Shown piece by piece: positions 5,122 through 9,881 of a DNA stretch of 11,342 nt. The first letter of the stretch is position 1; every line of letters begins with the position of its first letter. A program made the translations under genes and the position numbers. A model generated the notes under the pieces. The model was not told the DNA's origin and searched no databases. It saw nothing but the letters and a program-made list of their open reading frames with translations. Origin of the DNA: an uncultured Anaerotignum sp. (GTDB lineage Bacteria > Bacillota > Clostridia > Lachnospirales > Anaerotignaceae); the NCBI GenBank assembly GCA_910578425.1, contig CAJTQX010000058.1, positions 1 to 11,342 on the forward strand, in the 5' to 3' direction.

Positions 5122-5854
5122 CTATTATCCAATCAGGTTCTAATTTCCCGATTACCTTTCCAAAGCAGTAGATTTCGTTAAATTCGGAAGGGTAAATATC
5201 GGGACGCAGCTTATTCAATGAAATCAGGTGGTCTTCGCCTTTCTTTTTCACAAATCCACGGCCGTCCTGTATAAAAATCCCAATTTCACCAATGTCAATG
5301 TCAGGCTGGCGGCGGACAAGGAGTGTGTCCCCGTCAAAGTAAACAGGTTCCATACTGTCCCCCGCTACGGTAATGCAAATGTCAGCCTTGCGGGTATCGT
5401 TGTTGTTGATAACACTTAAAAGTGTATCCGGTTCCTCATCAAAAAGGAACGTGCCTTCCCCGGCTGATGCTTTGTAAGGTGAAGCGGGAAGCTGGATCAG
5501 GTTGGATTCCTCCTGCTCTATGGTTTCCTGATTGGAGATAGAACGAGTATATTCTTCTTCTAAAACCATATTGACCATTTTCACGCCATGTGCATCTAAC
5601 TGACGATATTTTACAATCAAAGTTTTCTCGTGAGGAAATAAAGTGTCATCATTGCCAGTTCCTAATAGATAATTAGGGGTTATTCCCAAAACGCCACATA
5701 GAAGTTCTATTGTGTCAGGGTCTGGTTTGTTTTTATTATTTTCCCAGTCACTTATTGAGTTATGCTTTGCATCAATTTTAGAAGCAAGTTCCTTCTGTGT
5801 TAATTTTAGAGAAGTTCTTGCTGATTTTAACCGTTCTCCAAAGGTTTTTGGCAT
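5114..5854 (-). CDS. CI-type phage repressor (XRE helix-turn-helix plus S24 LexA-like peptidase)
   Basis: 246 residues. Residues about 5-62 form an XRE helix-turn-helix (LTQKELASKIDAKHNSISDWENNK). The C-terminal half is a LexA/CI-type S24 domain: a cleavage-type Ala-Gly at 131-132 in KASAGEG, the catalytic serine at 167 in GDSMEP, and a lysine general base in FVKKK (203-205). In this family RecA filaments stimulate self-cleavage, which inactivates the repressor and induces the phage. GGAGG is placed 7 bases before the ATG. It diverges from a Cro-like gene across a region with three matching operators, and its own promoter lies at 5878-5906. It should hold the lytic promoter at 5936-5964 off and may regulate its own gene. 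Confidence 0.95.
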   Translation of the reverse strand: MPKTFGERLKSARTSLKLTQKELASKIDAKHNSISDWENNKNKPDPDTIELLCGVLGITPNYLLGTGNDDTLFPHEKTLIVKYRQLDAHGVKMVNMVLEEEYTRSISNQETIEQEESNLIQLPASPYKASAGEGTFLFDEEPDTLLSVINNNDTRKADICITVAGDSMEPVYFDGDTLLVRRQPDIDIGEIGIFIQDGRGFVKKKGEDHLISLNKLRPDIYPSEFNEIYCFGKVIGKLEPDWIIEK

Positions 5855-5877
5855 TTATGCACCTCCTTTTTTCTTAA

Positions 5878-5906
5878 AGTGTATCACTAGATTTTGATTT
5901 TGTAAA
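5878..5906 (-). promoter_or_regulatory. Promoter of the CI repressor gene (PRM-like)
   Basis: On the minus strand TTTACA (5906-5901), a 17-base spacer and TACACT (5883-5878), with TGA before the -10 as an extended element. The leader is short. The first 17-bp operator (5913-5929) ends 7 bases upstream of the -35, a position where a bound repressor could stimulate rather than block this promoter. Confidence 0.6.
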
Positions 5907-5912
5907 TATAAA

Positions 5913-5989
5913 TTTCGAAAATTTCGAAAAAAGTATTGATATTTCGAAACAAGCGGAATAAAATAAAGAAAACTTCGAAATAATCGAAA
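5913..5989. promoter_or_regulatory. Three 17-bp CI/Cro operators
   Basis: Site 1 (5913-5929) is a perfect palindrome, TTTCGAAA-A-TTTCGAAA. Site 2 (5933-5949) has one good half, TTTCGAAA at 5942-5949. Site 3 (5973-5989) is CTTCGAAAT-AATCGAAA, nearly symmetrical. Site starts are 20 and 40 bp apart, so all three face the same side of the helix, as expected for cooperative repressor dimers. Site 2 covers the -35 of the rightward promoter; site 3 lies at its early transcribed region and touches the ribosome binding site of the Cro-like gene. Confidence 0.75.
5936..5964 (+). promoter_or_regulatory. Early lytic promoter (PR-like)
   Basis: TTGATA (5936-5941), a 17-base spacer and TAAAAT (5959-5964), reading into the Cro-like gene. 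It is flanked and overlapped by the operator sites, so it should be silent in the lysogen. Confidence 0.7.
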
Positions 5990-6003
5990 TGGAGGTGATG
6001 GGT

Positions 6004-6231
6004 TTGGAAGTCGGTTTGAAAATAAAGAAACACCTTGATGAAAATGGAATCACGCAGGCATTTTTAAGCAGAAAAACCGGAATAAGCAAGTCAAAGCTAA
6101 ATCTGGCACTGAATGGGAACAGAAAGCTTTCCTTTGAGGAATACGAATTGATTTGCGGAGCACTAGGGCTGCCGGTAGGATTGTTTTTAGAAGCGCGGAT
6201 TCCTGAGGAAACCGATAAGGACGCAAGCTAA
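6004..6231 (+). CDS. Cro-like XRE helix-turn-helix protein
   Basis: 75 residues from a TTG start at 6004, chosen because GGAGGTG (5991-5997) is too close to the ATG at 5998 and overlaps the ATG at 5989, while it sits about 8 bases from the TTG. The helix-turn-helix is visible in ITQAFLSRKTGISKSKLNLA, followed by the usual FEEYELICGALGLPVGLFL helices. It is the first gene of the rightward operon, diverging from CI across shared operators, the position of Cro in lambda-like phages. It probably represses CI synthesis early in lytic growth. If the ATG at 5989 were used, the protein would gain five residues and its start would lie inside operator 3. Confidence 0.85.
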   Translation: MEVGLKIKKHLDENGITQAFLSRKTGISKSKLNLALNGNRKLSFEEYELICGALGLPVGLFLEARIPEETDKDAS

Positions 6232-6238
6232 GGGAGTT

Positions 6239-6478
6239 ATGGCAAAAGGAATAAAAAAGGCAATGCAAAACAAAGGAATTACAATTGAAGCTGTGGCTGC
6301 GGTATTAAACATTCATCGCAATTCAGCATCAAATAAAATTAGTGGAGAAACTTCATTTACAGTAGATGAAGCATTTAAGCTAAAGGCATCTTTGTTTCCT
6401 GAATTTGATGCGGATTATTTGTTTTCGGATGAAAAAGATAGTGGTTTGACTATGGAGCCAAAGCAGCCCACAGCCTAG
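6239..6478 (+). CDS. Small helix-turn-helix phage regulator
   Basis: 79 residues. ITIEAVAAVLNIHRNSASNKISG fits a helix-turn-helix, with a following FTVDEAFKLKASLFPEFDADYLF segment as in phage XRE proteins that act like a second Cro. It starts 8 bases after the stop of the Cro-like gene and has only a weak GGGAG very close to its ATG, so translation probably depends on coupling to the upstream gene. The last 20 residues are polar and look disordered. A role as an additional early regulator is inferred from fold and position. Confidence 0.8.
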   Translation: MAKGIKKAMQNKGITIEAVAAVLNIHRNSASNKISGETSFTVDEAFKLKASLFPEFDADYLFSDEKDSGLTMEPKQPTA

Positions 6479-6499
6479 GAAAGAGCAGATGTTTTTAAC

Positions 6500-6826
6500 A
6501 TGAAAAACTGGACTACAGATGAAAGAAAGGACGATTGTGGCAATATGCTTTACGCAGATAATCAGCTAATTACAGAATCTGAATTTGAAAAATATAACCG
6601 ATATAATCGAAATCCTGCACCAATAAAAAACAGTCTGGCGTATTCGGATGAAGAACCACAGGAGGAAGCGGGATTAGGGGCAAGGCTGAAAGAGAAATGG
6701 AGTGCATTTCGTGAGTGGATTGGTAACTGGGATACCATTATCACCGTTCAGCTCATACAGGGTGTCGCCATCGCCTTTTTGGCGATAGCAAACCTGCTGA
6801 CACTTAGTATTCTACTTCTTGGTTAA
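6500..6826 (+). CDS. Small tail-anchored membrane protein
   Basis: 108 residues. The first 85 are polar and charged, with an Asn/Tyr-rich stretch (FEKYNRYNRNPAP) and an acidic patch (SDEEPQEEAG). The end is one hydrophobic helix (about 86-107, VQLIQGVAIAFLAIANLLTLSILLLG), so it should be C-terminally anchored with its soluble part in the cytoplasm. The ribosome binding site is weak. It follows the two small regulators in the early operon, and its stop codon overlaps that of the leftward gene at 6823. I do not recognise a family. A membrane-placed early or lysogenic protein could act in superinfection exclusion, but nothing in the sequence proves this. Confidence 0.72.
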   Translation: MKNWTTDERKDDCGNMLYADNQLITESEFEKYNRYNRNPAPIKNSLAYSDEEPQEEAGLGARLKEKWSAFREWIGNWDTIITVQLIQGVAIAFLAIANLLTLSILLLG

Positions 6827-7380
6827 ATCATCTTTTCTGCTATTTCTACGAGGACGTTGATCAAATTATTATCGGCAGATTTAGAAGAATATGGGCGTGA
6901 AACTGGAATATGGTTTATAGATTTTGCATCTATGGTTACTGTTTCGACATATGTATTTTTGCTGAAATTAGAATGATACGTAATTTCAAAGCTAAATACA
7001 GCGGGATCATGATCAGGAATGTCAAAGGGAAATAGCCGACTTTGACCAGGAGCCAAGACCATATTTTCTATACAGTCAAATTGTTCATTCATAATTGGGT
7101 TTTTTTGAGGGAAGGTTTTTAATTCAGTGGGATATATGAACTTATTTATGGTTCCGCTGGTATTCCCAAAGTTTTTCAGTATGAAATAGTTTTGGCAATT
7201 ATTTACGGTTATTGCATCGAAGAAAATCGTAATATAGGGGCGGTTTGCGGCTTCCAATATTTTGTTATTTTGCCGTAATGTGATAATAACCAAAACAATG
7301 GAGAGCGCAGCTAAAATGAACGAAAGAATAGCAAGAACAATGTTTACTATGGTTGAAATATCCATGTTTGATATGTCCAT
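6823..7380 (-). CDS. Membrane-anchored protein of unknown function, lone leftward gene (moron-like)
   Basis: 185 residues from the ATG at 7380, chosen because AGGAAG lies 6 bases upstream and because the promoter at 7445-7473 starts transcription inside any longer reading. One hydrophobic segment near the N terminus (about 10-35, IVNIVLAILSFILAALSIVLVIITL) is followed by RQNNKILEAANRPYI and a beta-rich soluble domain with NFGNTSGTI, PGQSRLFPF and FEITYHS. This resembles the one-helix-plus-beta-domain proteins often found as single genes in phages, but I cannot name the family. It is the only leftward gene within the early operon between 6004 and 8966 and has its own extended -10 promoter, so it is likely expressed in the lysogen. 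Confidence 0.78.
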   Translation of the reverse strand: MDISNMDISTIVNIVLAILSFILAALSIVLVIITLRQNNKILEAANRPYITIFFDAITVNNCQNYFILKNFGNTSGTINKFIYPTELKTFPQKNPIMNEQFDCIENMVLAPGQSRLFPFDIPDHDPAVFSFEITYHSNFSKNTYVETVTIDAKSINHIPVSRPYSSKSADNNLINVLVEIAEKMI

Positions 7381-7444
7381 AAAAATCTTCCTTTTTATTC
7401 TGTATTGGATTTGCCTGCAATTTAAGAATGTACCACTAATGAAC

Positions 7445-7473
7445 ATTTTAGCACAAAAGCGGCAAAAATACAA
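7445..7473 (-). promoter_or_regulatory. Promoter of the lone leftward membrane-protein gene
   Basis: On the minus strand TTGTAT (7473-7468), a 17-base spacer and TAAAAT (7450-7445), with TGC before the -10 as an extended element. It leaves a leader of about 58 bases before the ATG at 7380. Confidence 0.6.
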
Positions 7474-7493
7474 GAGGTAGAGGGGGAAAAAGC

Positions 7494-7670
7494 ATGATAA
7501 ACAAAATATTGAAAGAGAAAAAGTTGACAGCTAAACAATTAAGCGAAATGACAGGGATAAATTATTTTACAATCCAAAAATATTCCTGCGGAGCGCGAAA
7601 GCCGACAGTAAGAAACGCAAAGAAGATTGGAAAGGCTTTAGAAATTGATTGGTGGGTATTGTTCTCGTAA
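7494..7670 (+). CDS. Very small XRE-type helix-turn-helix protein
   Basis: 58 residues starting at the ATG after GAGGGGG, 7 bases away. LTAKQLSEMTGINYFTIQKYSCGARKP is a compact helix-turn-helix with the typical Lys-Pro after the recognition helix, and VRNAKKIGKALEIDW follows the XRE pattern. This is a bare DNA-binding domain with no effector part. It restarts the rightward gene series after the leftward membrane-protein gene. Its target is unknown; small proteins of this kind in the same place in other phages act as early regulators or excision factors. Confidence 0.78.
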   Translation: MINKILKEKKLTAKQLSEMTGINYFTIQKYSCGARKPTVRNAKKIGKALEIDWWVLFS

Positions 7671-7728
7671 TAGTGTAGAAATCCACAGCCTAAATATGAT
7701 GCGTAAAATAAAAATGAGGAGTGATTTT

Positions 7729-7977
7729 ATGCCGAAAACAAGAGAACTCGGAAAAGAAAAAAAGATGGATGCCCAGATGCGCGATGACCTGATGGGCGGT
7801 GAAGTTGAAAAGTGGATCAGAGTTTCCAGAATTCCAAAACCGGAATTGTGCAGAATGATGAACATTGGCGTAACAACCCGGAATGAAAGGCTGCGCAGAC
7901 CTGGAGAATTTCGCATTCAGGAATTGCGCGTGATTGCTGATATTTCTGGGATAGACGTTTCCCAGCTTGTGATGTAA
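7729..7977 (+). CDS. Small helix-turn-helix-like phage protein
   Basis: 82 residues from the ATG at 7729, set by GAGGAGTG just upstream; the open frame extends further left without a ribosome binding site. VEKWIRVSRIPKPELCRMMNIGVTTRNERLRRPGEFRIQELRVIADISGIDVSQL reads as a helix-turn-helix of the phage repressor type, with the helix before the turn containing KPELCRMMNI. The first 30 residues are highly charged. It lies between two other small early genes in the same direction, separated by 58 bases and 24 bases. A regulatory role is inferred. Confidence 0.75.
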   Translation: MPKTRELGKEKKMDAQMRDDLMGGEVEKWIRVSRIPKPELCRMMNIGVTTRNERLRRPGEFRIQELRVIADISGIDVSQLVM

Positions 7978-8001
7978 GGATATGTAAAGGAGGGACACAC
8001 C

Positions 8002-8172
8002 ATGACAAGGAAAGAGCTTCTGGAAAAATACTATGATATGGAGATGAACAACGTTTTTTGTTACAGTGCAAACTACCTGATGGACAGCCCGAAAAAGGGC
8101 TATGACCACGAATGGCGCGAGGCGCGCGAGCGTGCGGACTTTTTGAAGGAACTGATCGGGGAATGCGAATGA
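8002..8172 (+). CDS. Small phage protein of unknown function
   Basis: 56 residues. AAGGAGGG lies 9 bases before the ATG, one of the best ribosome binding sites in the window. The protein is acidic and helical, rich in charged residues (RKELLEKYYDMEMNN, EWREARERADFLKEL), with no membrane segment. Its stop overlaps the next start as ATGA (8169-8172), which supports both being real and coupled. I do not recognise a family. Confidence 0.72.
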   Translation: MTRKELLEKYYDMEMNNVFCYSANYLMDSPKKGYDHEWREARERADFLKELIGECE

Positions 8173-8369
8173 TGCGGGAAAAGATGCTCAGCCCTGAAGA
8201 AGAAACGCTTTTGGCTGTAAAATTCTTGATTTACTTCATGGTTAAGCATGCAGAATGTGAAGGATGTAATAAATTCAGGACAAAAATAGCGTTGGAAAAG
8301 GCGTTTGAGATGACAGACGGGTATCTGGAAGACGAAATGAAAAAAGCCTTTCGCATGATATGGCGGTGA
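8169..8369 (+). CDS. Small phage protein with a CxxC pair, unknown function
   Basis: 66 residues from the ATG at 8169, which overlaps the previous stop (ATGA) and has GGGGA 7 bases upstream; ATGs at 8163 and 8172 are alternatives. The protein is mostly helical (SPEEETLLAVKFLIYFMVKHAE) with a single CEGC pair that could bind metal only as part of a dimer. No known family recognised. It is part of a tightly packed series of tiny genes at 8002-8966. Confidence 0.7.
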   Translation: MMREKMLSPEEETLLAVKFLIYFMVKHAECEGCNKFRTKIALEKAFEMTDGYLEDEMKKAFRMIWR

Positions 8370-8376
8370 TCAGGGA

Positions 8377-8646
8377 ATGCGGTTAACGTGTGAAGAAATC
8401 GGCTGGCGGAATTACAGGTATGCAGCCTGCGGGGACTGCGGGAAGGTTTACAACATAGCCATAAAGCAGGATACCAGCCGCGGCTATCTCTGCCCAGGAT
8501 GTACAGGGAAACGGAGGAAGAAGCGTGTTAGTCAGGAACAAGATGATAACGGAGCGAGACGAACGGCGCACGACGGCATGGCTCCGGAAGGAAGCGGCAG
8601 CCAGAGGGCTGAAAGCCGGCCGGAAGGTCAGGATCGAGCAGTTTGA
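8377..8646 (+). CDS. Zinc-ribbon-like small protein with an overlapping 3' end
   Basis: 89 residues. Two cysteine pairs, C18-x2-C21 and C39-x2-C42 (CGDC and CPGC), fit a zinc ribbon, followed by a basic patch GKRRKKR. From about residue 50 the sequence turns into low-complexity, charged text (QEQDDNGARRTAHDGM...) that lies over the start of the next gene in another frame. It is therefore likely that the useful part is the first 50 residues and the tail is either unstructured or the result of a lost stop. The start codon has only a weak GGTGAT upstream, and it lies 7 bases after the previous stop. A DNA- or RNA-binding role is possible. Confidence 0.6.
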   Translation: MRLTCEEIGWRNYRYAACGDCGKVYNIAIKQDTSRGYLCPGCTGKRRKKRVSQEQDDNGARRTAHDGMAPEGSGSQRAESRPEGQDRAV

Positions 8647-8809
8647 GAAATATGCGAACGGGAAAGCAAGAAGGTTTTTCCGGAGCGGCAGGGTGGTTGC
8701 GTTATACCCGTACATATTCGTCTGCGAGGTTGGCAGTATTCAGGAATGTTTCCGCTACAATGAGCTTTTAGGGAGTGAAACAGGGAGGAGGGTGCTGCTG
8801 AATGGTTAG
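8525..8809 (+). CDS. Small basic phage protein, unknown function
   Basis: 94 residues from a GTG start at 8525 with GGAGG (8513-8517) 7 bases away. The first 40 residues are strongly basic and helical (ERDERRTTAWLRKEAAARGLKAG), and the rest is a compact beta-rich domain: RKVRIEQF, ARRFFRSGRVVALYPYIFVCEV, FRYNELLG. The pattern of a small beta barrel with RFFRSGRVVA suggests a nucleic acid or protein binding fold, but I cannot name the family. It overlaps the preceding zinc-ribbon frame by 122 bases and the next gene by 8. Confidence 0.72.
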   Translation: MLVRNKMITERDERRTTAWLRKEAAARGLKAGRKVRIEQFEKYANGKARRFFRSGRVVALYPYIFVCEVGSIQECFRYNELLGSETGRRVLLNG

Positions 8810-8966
8810 TATGTTCTGGGTCCATTACCAGCGTAAGGCTGACGGTCAGGATTTCCATGAGTGGCTGACAACAGGCGGGCTGATGAAGCTGCTGGCACAG
8901 GGTAGGATTGTTCTTTGCGGGCTGGAAATGGTACACGAAAAAAGCCCACAAAAATGCGGGCAGTGA
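8802..8966 (+). CDS. Very small phage protein of unknown function
   Basis: 54 residues from the ATG at 8802, overlapping the end of the previous gene by 8 bases; GAGGG is 9 bases upstream. The sequence reads MVSMFWVHYQRKADG..EWLTTGGLMKLLAQGRIVLCGLEMVHEK and has no signal or membrane segment. The last codons (from about 8938) contain a hairpin that works as a terminator on the opposite strand. The gene ends three bases before the end of the leftward gene at 8969. No family recognised. Confidence 0.62.
   Translation: MVSMFWVHYQRKADGQDFHEWLTTGGLMKLLAQGRIVLCGLEMVHEKSPQKCGQ
8938..8961 (-). terminator. Leftward terminator inside the end of a rightward gene
   Basis: On the minus strand GCCCGCA (8961-8955), a four-base loop, TGTGGGC (8950-8944, one G-T pair), then six T (8943-8938). 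It lies 8 bases beyond the stop of the leftward gene at 8969 and entirely inside the last codons of the rightward gene 8802-8966. Confidence 0.65.
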
Positions 8967-8968
8967 GG

Positions 8969-9328
8969 TTATTTTGCAATCCTGTCGATGCGCTTGTCTT
9001 GCCGTTCATATTCTTCCCAAAGAAAACGGACATTGAGTTTGACCTCATCCATATCTTCTTGGAGTGCATCAACCTTTGCTTCAAGGGTATCCAAACGGCG
9101 TTCGATATTCTTCTGGCCTTGTTCAAGGGAAGAAATCTGAGGTTGGATTTGCGTTAGGATTTCAAGGATTTTTTCTTCGTTATTCATGCGTTTTTCCCTC
9201 CTTAGGAGCTTGTTTCTTTCACCGAGCAGTTTCGGACAGGTAAAATATGGAAATTTTGCACCATCCTGCAATGCTCTGTCCATATCTTCCTGACATTCAG
9301 GGTCACAAATGGGACAATATTCGGGCAT
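8969..9328 (-). CDS. Coiled-coil protein with an in-frame cysteine-rich N-terminal part
   Basis: 119 residues from the ATG at 9328, which has GGAAG 11 bases upstream and a promoter at 9357-9385. Residues 1-47 carry C5-x2-C8-x3-C12 and C31 and may bind zinc. Residues 48-119 (starting MNNEEKILEILTQIQPQ) are a long amphipathic coiled coil with heptads around ISSLEQGQKNIERRLDTLEAKVDALQ, ending in a basic/aromatic tail. A strong AAGGAGG stands 9 bases before Met48, so a 72-residue coiled-coil form is very likely made as well, perhaps as the main product. Small coiled-coil proteins like the short form are common in phages. The gene is leftward, flanked by rightward genes on both sides, with its terminator inside the neighbour. 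Confidence 0.78.
   Translation of the reverse strand: MPEYCPICDPECQEDMDRALQDGAKFPYFTCPKLLGERNKLLRREKRMNNEEKILEILTQIQPQISSLEQGQKNIERRLDTLEAKVDALQEDMDEVKLNVRFLWEEYERQDKRIDRIAK
9185..9203 (-). promoter_or_regulatory. Internal ribosome binding site and start codon
   Basis: On the minus strand AAGGAGG (9203-9197) precedes an in-frame ATG (9187-9185) by 9 bases, inside the open frame 8969-9328. It is stronger than the site of the upstream ATG and predicts a separate 72-residue coiled-coil protein. Confidence 0.6.
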
Positions 9329-9356
9329 GGCGGCAACACTTCCTTTCAATATGATT

Positions 9357-9385
9357 ATGATAACAGGAAAAGGTATATTCGTCAA
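9357..9385 (-). promoter_or_regulatory. Promoter of the leftward coiled-coil gene
   Basis: On the minus strand TTGACG (9385-9380), a 17-base spacer and TATCAT (9362-9357), followed by about 20 bases to the start codon at 9328. Confidence 0.65.
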
Positions 9386-9402
9386 CGAAAGGAGCGGGGA
9401 GA

Positions 9403-9615
9403 ATGCGAGAGAACTTGAAAAAAGCCCGCAAGGAAGCGGGCATGACACAACAGCAGATGGCGGACAGGCTGGGGATTAGCCTGCGGCAGTATCAGCGAAT
9501 GGAAGCGGGGATATCAGTAGGCGATATTTCTTTATGGGATATGTTGGAGGATATATTTAATGTTCATCAGCGTGTTTTGAGAGAAATTCATCACGGCAAA
9601 GCAGATAGTCAATAG
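9403..9615 (+). CDS. Small XRE helix-turn-helix protein, convergent with its paralogue
   Basis: 70 residues. GGAG motifs lie 6-10 bases before the ATG. MTQQQMADRLGISLRQYQRMEAG is a classical XRE helix-turn-helix, and WDMLEDIFNV matches the following helices. The core is very like that of the opposite gene at 9557-9781 (TQQQMADKL..LRSYQRYEA), so the two look like paralogues. Its 3' end overlaps that gene tail to tail by 59 bases. Codons 6-13 hold a perfect hairpin with an A run that is a terminator for the opposite strand. It may bind the same or a related operator as its partner, with opposite effect; this is inferred. Confidence 0.85.
   Translation: MRENLKKARKEAGMTQQQMADRLGISLRQYQRMEAGISVGDISLWDMLEDIFNVHQRVLREIHHGKADSQ
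9418..9441 (-). terminator. Leftward terminator inside the start of a rightward XRE gene
   Basis: On the minus strand GCCCGC (9441-9436), a six-base loop, GCGGGC (9429-9424), then six T (9423-9418). It would end the transcript of the leftward repressor gene 9557-9781, about 115 bases after its stop, but is coded within codons 6-13 of the convergent gene. Confidence 0.7.
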
Positions 9616-9781
9616 ACACATCCAGAATATCCGCAATGCGGATTAAAACATCAAATGAGGGCTGAAAATCGTCTGCTTCGTATCGTTGATAACTGCGGAG
9701 AACAACATCTAATTTGTCTGCCATTTGTTGTTGAGTTAAGCCCTGTTGTTTACGAAGTTGTTGCAATCTTTTTCCAAACAT
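9557..9781 (-). CDS. Small XRE repressor, likely controls the antirepressor
   Basis: 74 residues from the ATG at 9781, chosen because AGGAGGT lies 5 bases upstream; a longer reading begins inside the operator. RLQQLRKQQGLTQQQMADKLDVVLRSYQRYEADDFQPSFDVLIRIADILDVSIDYLL is a full XRE domain with the typical Pro after the recognition helix and the helix DILDVSIDYLL that ends many such repressors. There is no peptidase domain, so it is not self-cleaving. It diverges from the antirepressor at 9882 with two palindromic operators in between, one inside the antirepressor promoter and overlapping its own likely -10. It probably represses both. It overlaps the convergent XRE gene by 59 bases. Confidence 0.87.
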   Translation of the reverse strand: MFGKRLQQLRKQQGLTQQQMADKLDVVLRSYQRYEADDFQPSFDVLIRIADILDVSIDYLLCRDEFLSKHADEH

Positions 9782-9803
9782 AAATGACCTCCTAAAAAAT
9801 TGC

Positions 9804-9832
9804 TTGACATATGACATATTATGTCATAGAAT
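9804..9832 (+). promoter_or_regulatory. Promoter of the antirepressor gene
   Basis: TTGACA (9804-9809), a 17-base spacer and TAGAAT (9827-9832). The spacer is filled by the 19-bp operator at 9810-9828. On the opposite strand a TGA-CATAAT extended -10 (9823-9818) inside the same operator may start the XRE repressor gene. Confidence 0.7.
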
Positions 9833-9860
9833 ACAAATAAATAGAACGACATAAAATGTC
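9810..9860. promoter_or_regulatory. Two palindromic operators of the second switch
   Basis: Operator 1 (9810-9828) is a perfect palindrome, TATGACAT-ATT-ATGTCATA. Operator 2 (9848-9860, GACAT-AAA-ATGTC) repeats the same core with the outer bases partly degenerate. Centres are 35 bp apart. Operator 1 sits in the rightward promoter and over the likely leftward -10; operator 2 lies in the early transcribed region of the antirepressor. They differ from the TTTCGAAA operators of the CI switch. Confidence 0.72.
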
Positions 9861-9881
9861 ATATTTTCGAGGAGGATGCTT

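Noticed and set aside
6823..7473. Longer 216-residue form of the leftward membrane protein
   Set aside because: The extra 31 residues would be encoded within and upstream of the predicted promoter, and only the ATG at 7380 has a ribosome binding site.
8938..8961. Rightward terminator after the early gene series
   Set aside because: On the plus strand the stem contains a mismatch and is followed by AGTGAGG rather than a T run; the T tract is only on the minus strand.
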